The notes below the pieces were generated by a model. It did not search any database. It was not told where the DNA came from and was given only the letters and a program-made list of their open reading frames with translations. A stretch of 64,000 nucleotides of DNA, taken from assembly GCA_026075535.2 (NCBI GenBank), contig AP026540.1, positions 7,626,001 to 7,690,000 on the forward strand. Direction: 5' to 3'. The DNA is from Tricholoma matsutake (lineage: Eukaryota; Basidiomycota; Agaricomycetes; Agaricales; Tricholomataceae). Below, piece by piece: positions 21,598 to 32,734 of this stretch (position 1 is the first letter of the stretch; every line of letters begins with the position of its first letter). The position numbers and the translations under genes are program-made.

Positions 21598-24079
21598 GTA
21601 ACTGGGACCAGAACTAATCTATTTTTTTTCATTCTACTGACTAACTGAGACCAGACCAGCACAAACTGGTCCATGTTGGTTACAACTCAGTTCCAGGACC
21701 AGTCATAACTGACTACTACTACTATGGACATCTAATACCTACTACAGACATCTAATACAATTACATTCAAGTAGTGTTTGAAAGTCCAGTCTGGTCTGGT
21801 TTTTTTGACCCTGACAGGGGCAACCATGGACCAGACTGGTTGCCTATATTCTTAATATTGATGCAACTGAGGACCAGACTGGTGTAGACTGGTCCTCTTT
21901 GGTTGCCTCACAGTTGCCAAACTGGTTTATGACCAGTCCATGCTTAGACTAGTCGTGACTGGTTGTGAACTGGTCAAGACCAACGATAATGTGCAATTAA
22001 TATATTTATTACAACTAATATATATTCTAAAATTACATTCACACCCCGCGAGCAGAGGCTTGCAGCAGTGGAGGGGTGCTACAGATAATAAACAAAAGAA
22101 AAAGATAACCCCCCCACAAGATGTGTGAGGGGTCCCCGCTAGCATATGAAAAACAAAGGAAAAAGAACTATCCCTGCTATCCTGCATTTGCAGTGAGTGT
22201 GGGGGGTGGCGGCAGTGGTGGCAGTGGTGAGCAAGTGCAGGAGGTGGACATGGGGGCACTGGTGAGTGAGGACAGGACATGGAGGCATCTGCCCACTGTC
22301 CTTTGCTTGTTGGCTATCTGTCACCTGTCATCCATCATCTCATCCTTCTTCTGCCATCCCTTGTCTGCCATCCTTTGTCTGTCATTGTCTGTCCTTCACC
22401 ATCCTTTGTCCATCGTTCATCATTCCTCATTTGTCATCCCTCACTCATTGTCCCTCATCTGTTGTTTGTCATTCATTGTCCCAGGGTTATCTGTTTGGTT
22501 AGCTGTTAGCACCCGTGATCCACCCCATGAGCAGTTGCTCGCAGTGGTGGGGGTGGGTGCTGGGTTGATGCCACTGGTCTCAAGGTCATTAGGGGTCAGC
22601 ATTGCCTGGCATCATCATTGTCAGTGACATCACAAGCAGCTCCACATCCCCCCATGAGCAGTGGCAAGCAGGCGGGGTGGTTCTGGTGCTATGTGATGTG
22701 CCCTGGTGGGGTTGTTGCATTGCCATTCCCTGTAAACTAGAAACTTAATCAGTAAAGATACAGACTAATGAAAAAAAGAAAAAGACACCAATGATGAGCT
22801 GGGATGGGAAACCCCACCCCCAGCCCATCGTTCACCCCATACAGCTCTTTGTTGTTGTTGCTGTTCTGGTTGAGGTGGTGGTGGTTGGTGATCATCAGTT
22901 TGCATCATAACCAATGACATAAACAATGGGTATTTCCATGTGCACACAAATATTCACAAATGAATATGAATCCTGGGCACAACCCATTCTCTATGTTAAT
23001 ACAGTATATATTATGTACTTATTTGTATACTAAAAGACTGGTTGCAACTGGTTGCAACTGGTCTTTACCCGGTCTATAAATATTTTTAAAACTATGCAAC
23101 TGGCAACCAAACCAGTCCACAACCATGTTGTTGGCAGCTGCAACATAGACCAGACTGCGGTTGGGTCCAGTTCAGTTGCCAGTTTTCTTTTGGTCCATGC
23201 AACCAGACTTTCAAACACTACACACAAGTAAAGAAACAAATACATAAGAACTCCTCACAGGGCAGAGGCCCACAAGCAGGTACTAGTAATTGTAAAAGAA
23301 AAAGAAAGAAAGAAGAAAGAAAAAAACAGGGCCTAGCCCCTTTGAAGTGGCCATGTCATCCATCATTGAGATGGCCAATTTGTTGAGATGGCTGCTTCAT
23401 TGAGATGTGCATTGTCCATTGTTGAAGGGGCCATGTCATCCATTGTTGAAGGGGCTGTGTTGTCCATGTGTGTTGTGCATGCAACATGCATTGTAGGTGT
23501 GTTGTGTGTTGTGGGTCATACATTGTGGGTCGCAGGTCATGGAATCATTGTTGTTGTTGTCATTAACCAAACCTAGTAATGATAACATTAGTTAGTGTAG
23601 AATAATAACAAATGAAGAAAAAACTCACATAGGGCACAAATGATACTTCATGTCATTTGTGCCCCGCATTCCATGTGACATGGTGTGCAAGTGGTGGCCC
23701 TGCATATAGATGGAGAGTGATGGGTGGTGGGTGGAGACAGAGGTGGTGGGCAGAGACAGAGGGGGCAGAGATGGAGGGGGCAGAGATGGATGTGGTGGTG
23801 GTGGTGGTGGTGTGTGAGTGAGCTGGTAATGTTTGTGACCATTGTGCTTTGATCAACAATGTTGTGATTGATCATGCACCCTGGCACCCAAAAGTCCAGT
23901 TCTAGACCAGTCTTAACCAGTTTTGGATGGTCTTATCACATTCTCATGATCTCATAGGACCAAGACCATAACCAACTGTAACCAACTGTAACCGTAACTG
24001 GAAGTCCAGTTACATCAGTTATGGTTTGGTCCAGTCCTCAGTTATTTTCTGGTCTTAGTGACTGGACCTTAAAACACTA
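21598..24079. mobile_element. hAT-b copy inserted in the XPG-like gene, with a nested hAT-b
   Basis: The right end is GGACCTTAAAACACTA, beside XPG exon sequence. The left end lacks about 45 terminal bases relative to the sibling at 18959-19701, and the adjoining XPG exons are missing too, so a deletion removed both. Subterminal DNA is GGACC/TGGTC-rich. A CT-rich tract (23700-23830) and a hairpin (23632-23664) lie inside. A second hAT-b sits at 21772-23220. Confidence 0.7.
21772..23220. mobile_element. hAT-b nested within hAT-b
   Basis: The ends are TAGTGTTTGAAAGTCCAG and CTTTCAAACACTA. Flanking 8-mers are cattcaag (21764-21771) and cacacaag (23221-23228), six of eight identical. The sibling at 18959-19701 has a single CTTGAATG (reverse complement of CATTCAAG) at the matching place, giving an empty site. 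It carries the CACCCCATGAGCAGTTGCTC block near 22520 and a CA/CT-rich centre. Confidence 0.8.
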
Positions 24080-24524
24080 CTGACCACATTTGATCAATGG
24101 TCACTGAGTGCCATCAAATACAAACACTAGTATAACTGGGCTCCTGAGGTAGCAGCAAAGCTTGAAAAAAAGTGTCTGCAGTTCAGGATTTTTGCCCACT
24201 TGCACACAGAGATTTGGGTCATTGAATACAGCATCACAACTCACATACCAGATGCTGACACCAATAGAGTAAGTGCTATTTTGGTTGGCACTAACAGCAA
24301 CATACCTTATATCAACTCCAATCACTAATGTATGGTTACCCCAGTGATTTCATTGAAAACCTTCAAGTGTTGTGTGCTCCAAGAATGATTTACTCTGTTG
24401 CACTGGCTCAAGCATCTATGGTTACTAGTAGGTCATTGACCAGTAGTAGTTGGATGGTAAGTTTGGATCACAGCACCTTCCAAAGCCCAGTTATGCCCAT
24501 GTTGCAGTAAAGTCAGGTCTGAAA

Positions 24525-26519
24525 TAGGGACTACCATGGATGGCCATCATCCAGATGACCATCCATGGATACGATATATGGATGGATGGATATGGATATG
24601 GATATTGCATGGGTGATATCCATGGATGAATGGATGGTTACTATTAAATTTAAATAAATGAGTAATATAGTCTTGGTAAGGAATGACATGGGTACAGGTA
24701 CGGTAAAATCTGTGGTGTTCAGGTCATGGGTTCTGCACGGTTACTATGGTATTAGAATTGCTGACCCATTGATTACCGAGACCCTTCACACAGTGTGTTG
24801 GCAGTCAACACAACCATTGCCACACCACTGATGATCAATATTGCCACTAGGGATCTGCATGCAACCACCAGCACCTGACCTTCCCACAATACAAGCCTAT
24901 GAATAATGAGGCATCCTGTGTCTGCCTCACTATTCCTAGACTTGATTGCATCAAAACCCTACCACCAGTTCTCATGCCAATCACCACCTGATCACCATCT
25001 CCCACAGTTGATCAACATGTGCCACAGCCTTGGCTAGTATCGTGCTCATCATCCCCTCATGCTATTCCACTCATTTCTGGCCCTTTTTCCTTTGCTTTTT
25101 TTTGGTAGGTTTACAAGTCCTTAACAGAGTTGAGACTCATTCTTCAAAACCGGAATCAATGAAAAATTCAGTGTGACCATTTTTCCATGTCTATTTTCCC
25201 CATGGTCAGTAATTTTCAGCAACCATTACAAAAATTACTGACTTTACTTACCGTGGGAGTCAAAAATTTATAGTGATGTTATACATCATTCTAACCGGTT
25301 TTTTTAGCTGAGTTTCAAAATGACATGTACATAGTGGAACCATCCATTATATGGAATATAGTGATGTTATATACCATTCTGATCAATTTTTTGAGCTGAG
25401 TTCAAAAATGACATCAAGAGATTCATGTGACTTACCATAAATGGAATATAGTGATGTTATATATACCATTCTGATCAGTTTGTTGAGGAGAGTTCAAAAA
25501 TGACATTGGGAGAGTCATGTGACTTACCATAAATGGAATATAGTGATGTTATATACCATTCTGATCAGTTTTTTGAGCTGAGTTCAAGAATGACATCAGG
25601 AGAGTCATGTGACTTACCATAAATGGAATATAGTGATGTTATATATACCATTCTGATCAGTTTGTTGAGGAGAGTTCAAAAATGACATTAGAGTCATGTG
25701 ACTGACCATAAATGGAATATAGTGATGTTATATACCATTCTGATCAGTTTTTTGAGCTGAGTTCAAAAAATGAGAGAGTCATGTGACTTACCATAAATGG
25801 AATATAGTGATGTTGTATACCATTCTAACCAGGATTTTGAGCTGAGTTTGAAAATACTCAGATGAAGAAGCCAGATTTTTTTTGTGATATTGAATTTGTA
25901 ACAGTTGCCATGGTATTTGTTTTTTTGCATTTCTGATGACCAGCTCTCATGCTTTTGTATATGCAATATTCATTTGTCTTTTATATATTTAAAATTTTTG
26001 AAAAATTTTGTGCATATTATACCAGTAAGAGTGTTTAAAGAGAGAAAAATAAATTCTTAATTTTGTGCAATATTTGATAAGAAAATCTCAAAATATTATA
26101 CCACATTGGTGTAACTCTATATAAAATGATCTTTAGGCTATTTTCAAGGAATAAATAAATAAATCCCAACAATAAATTATATAGTTCAATACACAAGTCT
26201 TGTAAGCACCTACTCAAATATTTTCATGATTTTACATGCCCAATTGAATCAGTGACATTCAATTTCTCTTGGTAATATCCAAAAATGCATTGAAACACTA
26301 AATTTGCCTTTTCCTCAGTGATAGGTACTTCAAACACATAACTATTAGTTGTATACTAGTAGTTACACATCAACAGTGCATATTACAACAACCTTTTGGC
26401 AAAAAGTTCACTTATCAGTTTTGTGGATGATGTGGATAATCCATGGATATCATCCATATCCACAAGAATTTATCCACCATCCATGGATATTTATCCGGAT
26501 GCATCCAAGGTAGTCCCTA
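24525..26519. mobile_element. hAT-d, 2.0 kb, with perfect 8-bp TSD
   Basis: The ends are TAGGGACTACCATGGATG and, inverted, TAGGGACTACCTTGGATG. GTCTGAAA flanks both sides (24517-24524, 26520-26527). Subterminal regions are filled with ATCCATGGAT palindromes. It lies 24 bp upstream of the XPG-like ATG, so it would have struck the promoter or 5' UTR. No transposase frame is seen in its AT-rich interior. Confidence 0.88.
25262..25860. repeat. Tandem repeat in hAT-d, unit about 88-91 bp, six to seven copies
   Basis: Each unit holds TATAGTGATGTTATATACCA, TTCTGATCAGTTTTTTGAGC and TGAGTTCAAAAATGACAT, then GAGTCATGTGACTTACCATA. Neighbouring units are very similar, which suggests recent amplification inside the element. 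Confidence 0.8.
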
Positions 26520-26689
26520 GTCTGAAACATCTGAGTTAAATTTTCCCCAACTGTAAAGAATGGAAATATGAAAACATATGTGTACATATGTGTTAACATC
26601 ATGTACATTCTGTATGGGCATGTGTGTGTATGACAACATACACCTGGGTCTTCCCAGTCCATTTGTCATATGTCAGAAACATGAAAGGC

Positions 26690-29600
26690 ACCGCAAATTC
26701 AAGAACTGACAGTATCACAATTCACAATGGAGTTGCCCATGAACAATATCCATAAAATCAAAATCAAAATCAATACAAAATCAACAATACAACATGGAAA
26801 TACAACATGGAAATACAAATCGAGGACCATCAGAGCCACAATGTATCTTCTCAAGTTCCTCAATAATAACCGCCAAAGAAACAACATGAGCTGTTGATTG
26901 CAACAGGATCCATTCAGATATCTCACAAAAGTGTTCCCACTTTTTCCGATCCTAGGAGACAAGACTTTTAAGTTAAGTAAGGATGAGTTGCATTGGAAAC
27001 CAACTTACCCCAGAGCTGTGGCCATGCCATTTGGATTGGAAATACCTACAAGCTGAAGTGGTGGCTTGATTCCAGTCAGAATCTGTGCCACATCAAAAAC
27101 AGGCTCTCTGAGGCTGTTGCATGTCCAGAGTCCCTCAAGATCAAACTGGTTGAGGGACTTTGAGGGTTGCCAGCAGTCCCACAGTAGTTCTGGCCACTTC
27201 ACCACTGCAAAGACTTGATCCCAATGAATGGACTTCTGACCAAGAATTGGGGGCCACAGAAGGATGGAGTGGCCTGATATGAATGTATTGTCATTATTAG
27301 CAAATATTCAGATGAAATTATGACAGATTACATACCAGGTTTTGTAAAAGCAGCAACAGGTGGCAAGACAAGGTCAACTTGTGATCAAGCTCATGGAGTG
27401 GCAGGTGCTCATGGAGATTCATTAACAAATGCACACAGAGTCAAGTCCTGTGCTTCATAAACACCATTGTCATCAGGATGGGTGGTAACACTAGATCCAT
27501 GGATAACAACTGAAGGAACTAGAATACTGTTTGACTATTCAATGTCCACTGTATGAACTCATTAGCATGATGTGATCAAAAATTAGAAACCTTACCTTGT
27601 TGAGAATATGTCTGGGTAGAAAATCCTTGAGTGGGAGAAAATACTGCTGTGCATCGCTGCATCATTTGCATGAGCTTCTCCATCTGCACTTTCTGATCCT
27701 GTAGAAGGCACCAATTCTCCTCCAGTGCTCATTGAAGAATCTCATTTTGGAGCCATGCTAAATCCACAGAGCTGCCTGCAGTGCCACAAGCTCCATTCAA
27801 AAATTTGTCTTCTGGACATCTCTGTTTGTGAGTGCAGGTAGTTTGAACTTTGAATAGAGCTGACTGAGGGCAAAGTTAATAGATGACAGCTCTGCACTGG
27901 TTCAAGGTGTTAGATCTATCAAGATTAAGATGAGAAAGGGTGAGATGCACCTGGAAGATGTAGGGACACATATTATCATCAACCAATAATTTGTGGGACC
28001 TGTCAAATTTTTCTTTCCTAGTAACAATTGTCTAGAATTTCCCATCATTATCGTCAGGTAGAATACTCACCAAAAATTTCTGCATGTATGCCCTCAGCCA
28101 TCAGACAGACTAGATTCAAGAATTGTTCAGAAACATGAACATGGCACATATACTTCATGCACCTTGAACCCATGGGCACCCAGAATTGTCTGTTCAAGCT
28201 AGGTAAATATCTGGATTGTACAAAACAGCCAAATTAAATACTTACCGTCTTGGGTAGTGCCAGGGCATATGTGTCAAAATATGTTTCACCATGTACCCAA
28301 CCTACTTTAGATGTCTCAACAAAATCAACACTAGGATTGAATTGAGTGAGCCAGTGGTGGGGTGGCAAGGATGGAGCAATCCTCACCCCATTGCTTCCTG
28401 TTTGTAGCCCAGAATGTGACATGGGAGGTGGACCTTCATTCTAGAATCAAAGCCAGCCTTCACAAATGCTCGGACATAGAGGTTGTACAAATTCTGTTCA
28501 GCATATGGTGTTGTAGGGGATTTCAGGCCATGCAAGATGTGGATCTAAAGTGAGAGGTCATCAGAGAATCTATGTAAAGGGACAAAGGAAGAACAACCTG
28601 ATGCCAGCTGTTGTTCATGGACCAGTTGATCTTCATGGATGTCATGATATCTTTTACATCATGGAGATAATGATGATAGAAAGCAAATGCACCAAGTGGG
28701 CACATTTCTGCCTGAAGGTGTGCTATGAAGACAGAATAAACTGGTTTTACAACCTACCCTCAGATTAGCTTATTTCAAGTTGAGTAAACATGAAACCTAT
28801 AGTATGCATCCCCTGTCTTCCAGCTTTTTCTTCACCTTGCAGTCCAAGCACAGAAAACATAGCTGTTGCCTTATTTGGGTGTAGCATGTTGTATGGCTGG
28901 AGCTCGGCTAGCTTGAGGGCCTGGAAGTCATCACCATGGTTTCCTGATGCATTCTGTGCAGTCCAGGAAAGGTGACCATTCACAACGAATCATACTGAAG
29001 TGTTGTAGTTATCCAAAGAGATGTGTAGAAGCAAGAGGAGATTACTCACATTCACGATGCTGGAGGAACCTGAGGCCAATTGCATCAAGCTGCTGCTGCA
29101 TCACCTCTGCAAGGAAAGTGTTGGCAGTGATGTCAGGTGTATCCTCATTAGGCACAAGTCCACTGTCAGGCAAAAATCAGCTATTGCTTGAAAGTTGGGG
29201 CACATAGTTCATCACTTGCCTCCTCACCCTCTCCAGAGCTTCATCCATACAGTTTTTGATTGCATCCCAAATGACAACAGATGTAGCTAGGTGTTTCCAT
29301 GTGAGACCTGGGTTTTTGGCTTCCTGCTCCTTATGAATCTGAAGAGCACCAAAAAAAAGTTTTTTCAGCTGCAACTATAGTGTATAATTATTAGCTCTAA
29401 AGATTATATCTAATGAGAAAAGAAACAATACAAACCACACCAAGGAAAGTCCCTTGGATATTGTTTCCTCAGCAATCCCACTTGCACCGTTCAGCTGAGA
29501 AGTTGATGAAGCAGAGCAGCAAGTGCTCATCAACAATGGAATCTTGAATCTTGCCTTTATGGAGAGCTCTCTGAACAAAATCCTAAAAATATTAGATGTT

Positions 29601-30945
29601 AGTTTAAAATTCAAAATTCAAACATGGCAAGCAAATATGTTACATACCTCCCATGCTCTCACCATGGTGCGCTGTGTCCTCAGCCCTCCAGCATGCTGAT
29701 TCCCTTCTGCTCTCTTTGCCACATCAACCCTCACACGTGTTTGAAACACTTGGAAATTCTTGCAGGGCTTAGCTCATCTGAATCTTCTTTGTCTTCTTCA
29801 CTGTACTCCACCTCATTGCTGGCTGGATGTCCTTCCATCATCATCATTGTCATCATCATTGCCGACACTGCCACCACCATCTTTGCCATCTCCATTGCCA
29901 TCACCCTCATAACCAAGAACTTCAATGGCATCAGCACCATCCACATCAAACTCATTGACCAGTGTCATCTCATCATTGTCTGCAAGGCTGATCTGTCTGA
30001 GAGTGTGGGCCAAATGACGGATGGGATGAGGACCCTCATCTGGCATTGCATTTGAAGGTACAGGACATGAGATGTTGACAGTGGAGGATGGATGACTGGG
30101 CTGTGGTTCATCAACAAAGTCTGGATACCTGGATATTGGTGAGCTTCATGGTTAGTGTTGCCATGGCTCGAGCTGTATTTTTTGCTATCTTGGGAAATAA
30201 ATTATGTAAAATCACTAAAATATTTGAGGAGCTAGATCCCATCAAAAGCCGAGGGGTCTCCTGCCAACTCTAAGCAATTGGAGAAGTGGTTCCTGAGATA
30301 TTCAGGTAGCTTTGAAATGGCTTGGCTTGAGCTGTTTTCAAAGCTGCCTAAATACCTCAGGAACAGCTACTCCAATTGCTTAGAGTTGGCAGGAGACCCC
30401 TCGGCTTTTGATGGGACCTCAAATATTTTAGTGATTTTACATAATTTATTTCCCAAGATAGCAAAAAACGTGGCTTGAGCCATGGCAACACTATTCATGG
30501 TAGACAGACTACAATGTATTATATCTTACCAGTAATTGGCAAGTAGATCCCTCAGCTGCTCCAAGTTGGCTGACTTGGAAAACCACACCTCACAGGAGAG
30601 TAATGTGTCTTGAAGTGGTTTTTTTCATTTGATGGCTTTGCTGGTGTACATGAACACACACATGTCAGATGTGTAGAGTACTAGCATAAAAAGTGATACT
30701 TACAGCAACTCACAAAATTCATTTCCAGTTGGGATCAACTGGCCATTTTCATCCTGTGTGGGGGCAACGAGCATATCCCCATCAGAGTCTGTCCTGGTTG
30801 CAGATGATTGCGTGAATAATGGCAGCAGTGGTAGAACAGTTGATGATGGTTGATTGGTGCCACTGGCAAGCATTGATTGTATTGGCAGTGTTGCAGTTGC
30901 ATGTGGCAACAGGGATGGATCAATGGGGATATCACTGTCCATCAA
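26690..30945 (-). pseudogene. Crypton/Ndc10-like tyrosine recombinase, decayed multi-exon gene
   Basis: From 30945 leftwards: DSDIPIDPSLLPHATATLP (N-terminus), KSANLEQLRDLLANYW, an acidic D/G/N stretch, FQVFQTRVRVDVAKRAEGNQ, KKLFFGALQIHKEQEA, NGHLSWTAQNASGN, CPLGAFAFYHHYLHD, KVHLPCHILGYKQEAMG and GETYFDTYALALPKT. Next come QVFAVVKWPELLWDCWQPS and a GCR1_C-like RKKWEHFCEISEWI region near 26950. These blocks resemble basidiomycete Crypton-type recombinases. Expected catalytic Arg in box I (GNHGDD) and box II (HLPCH) are His and Cys, both explained by CpG transitions. Many stops. The role would be strand exchange by a tyrosine recombinase; this copy is dead. Confidence 0.65.
30153..30493. mobile_element. 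Fold-back MITE with perfect 8-bp TSD
   Basis: Two arms of about 165 bp are near-perfect reverse complements around a short centre at about 30322. The ends are TAGTGTTGCCATGGCTC and GAGCCATGGCAACACTA. TTCATGGT flanks both sides (30145-30152, 30494-30501). It sits in what reads as an intron of the Crypton-like gene. Confidence 0.92.
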
Positions 30946-31289
30946 ACTTTGATTAGATAGGAATTGTAAGGGGACAGCCTCCCAGGTATATATGTTTCCC
31001 TACCTACTGTTCATACTCTATGGAAACCCCTCATTCATTCCTATCTTACATATCTATGTTTGGCTACAGCCTTATACCTGTAAGGCATGGCACAGGTAAC
31101 CCCCAGGTATATTTTTTGGTACCCAGACCTGTACCCATGAACACTGCACCCATTACAGTTAGGGGTGTGGTTTTACAGAGGTTTGTGCAGCTTTACAGAG
31201 GTTTGTGTGGTTTTACAGAGGTTTGTGCAGTTTACAGAGGTTTGTGTGGGTCCTCATGGAATTCTATATAATTAAGATAAATCTACATA

Positions 31290-32340
31290 ATTACATACAA
31301 TAAGAACCCCTCCACTTGCATTTGGAGTGAGGGAGGGGTGGTGGTGGCTGTAATGGCATAAAACAAAAAAAGAAACCCCTCTCCTCATGCTTGGAGCGGA
31401 GGAGGGGATAGCTGTGGCTGTAGTCATCTAGAACAAATCAAGAAACCCCTCCACTCATGTTTGGAGTGAGGGAGGGGGTAGCCATGGCTGTAGTTGTCTA
31501 GAATGAATCAAGAAACGCTCCCCTTGCATTTGAAGCAAGGGAGGGGGTAGCCATTGCTGTAGTTGTCCAGAACAAAGCATTAAACCCCTCCACTTGCATT
31601 TGGAGTGAGGGAGGGTAGCCATGTCTGTAGTCATGTAGAATGAAGCAGGAAACCCCTCCACTCATGTTTGGAGCAAGGGAGGGGGTAGCTGTGGCTGTAG
31701 TTGTCTAGAATGAATCAAGAAACCCCTCTCACTCCAAACAGGAAGGGATAGCTATGGCTGTAGTTGTCTAGAATGAATCAAGAAACACTCCCCTCACATT
31801 TGAAGCAAGGGAGGGGGTAGCCATGGCTGTAGTGTCTAGAACAAAGCAATAAACCCCTCCACTCATGTTTGGAGCAAGGGAGGGGGTAGCCATAGCCGTA
31901 GTCATGTAGAACAAAGCAGGAAACCCCTCCACTCACATTAGCAGCAAGGGAGGCAGTTGTTGTTGTTGTAGTCACCTAGATCAGAATGAAGAAGCCCTCC
32001 ACTTGTGTTAGACATGAGGGAGGGGTTGTCATCATTGTAGCCACCCAGAACAAAATAGAGAACCCCTCCACTCACATTAGCAGTGAGGGAGGCAGTCATT
32101 GTAGGGGGTAGCTGTGGCCATAGTCTTGTAGAACAAAGCATGAAACCCCTCCACTCACATTAGCAGCAAGGGAGGTGGTCATTGTTGTTGTAGTCACCCA
32201 GAACAGAATGAAGAAGCCCTCCACTTGTGTTAGACACAAGGGAGGGGCTGTTGTCATTATAGCCACCCAGAACAAAATAGAGAACCCCTCAGCAGCGAGG
32301 GAGGCAGTCATCGTCATCATTGTTGCCCAGAATGGAAGTA
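31290..32340. repeat. Minisatellite inside hAT-c copy c
   Basis: Eleven or so units of about 85-95 bp contain AACCCCTCCACTCATGTTTG, GAGCAAGGGAGGGGGTAGCC and TGGCTGTAGTTGTCTAGAAT. The conserved part matches the units of copies a and b, showing a shared family design with copy-specific expansion. Confidence 0.8.
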
Positions 32341-32734
32341 TTGTGAGTGAATCAACAAAGTCAGATGATCACTCACCTGACTGAAATGCTGGTACTGGCA
32401 TACCCACACATACCCGTAATACTGTGGAAAAGGGTATGGTGTTGCCCAGGTATGGCAACTTCTGACCCATACCCATAACCATGCATACCTGTAACCATAT
32501 TATCATGGGCAAGGGGTACTCTTCGGCAGATGCCGAGACTAGATCAGGGGAGGGGGGGGGCCTACGAGGCCTTATCTGAGATTTGTCATCACATGTTTCA
32601 ACGCTTCATTTACAGCTCATATCCAACCAATATATGTCTCTGATAAATCAGGTAGTCATTAAATTGGTGTCATAGATAAAGTTTTCAACATATCCAATGT
32701 GTCATTTTGGTCCTTCCATTTCTGACCATCTGCT

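Larger units (their letters stand above)
19743..24500 (-). pseudogene. XPG/GEN1-like structure-specific nuclease gene, shattered
   Basis: The gene starts at 24500 with MGITGLWK. A 61-bp intron (24416-24476) follows, then LEPVQQSKSFLEHTTLEGFQ, VIGVDI, a 51-bp intron (24255-24305) and SIWYVSCDAVF, NPELQTLFFKL and VFVFDG, the XPG N-terminal domain. About 180 residues, including the I-region, are missing where hAT-b lies (21598-24079). Reading resumes at VVGAGPGIAHGLAKYGFGD, the helix-hairpin-helix part. hAT-c copy b splits that segment, and the C-terminal region runs to EEVIDLTNE and a stop at 19743-19745. VIDLT looks like a SUMO-interacting motif. Family role: cutting flap or branched DNA in repair. 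TGA replaces probable Arg codons. It is certainly non-functional. Confidence 0.72.

Noticed and set aside
32545..32575. G-runs near both ends of element D (about 32545 and 44690) as element termini
   Set aside because: They are direct, not inverted, and lie inside the clear 12-bp TIR with its 8-bp duplication.
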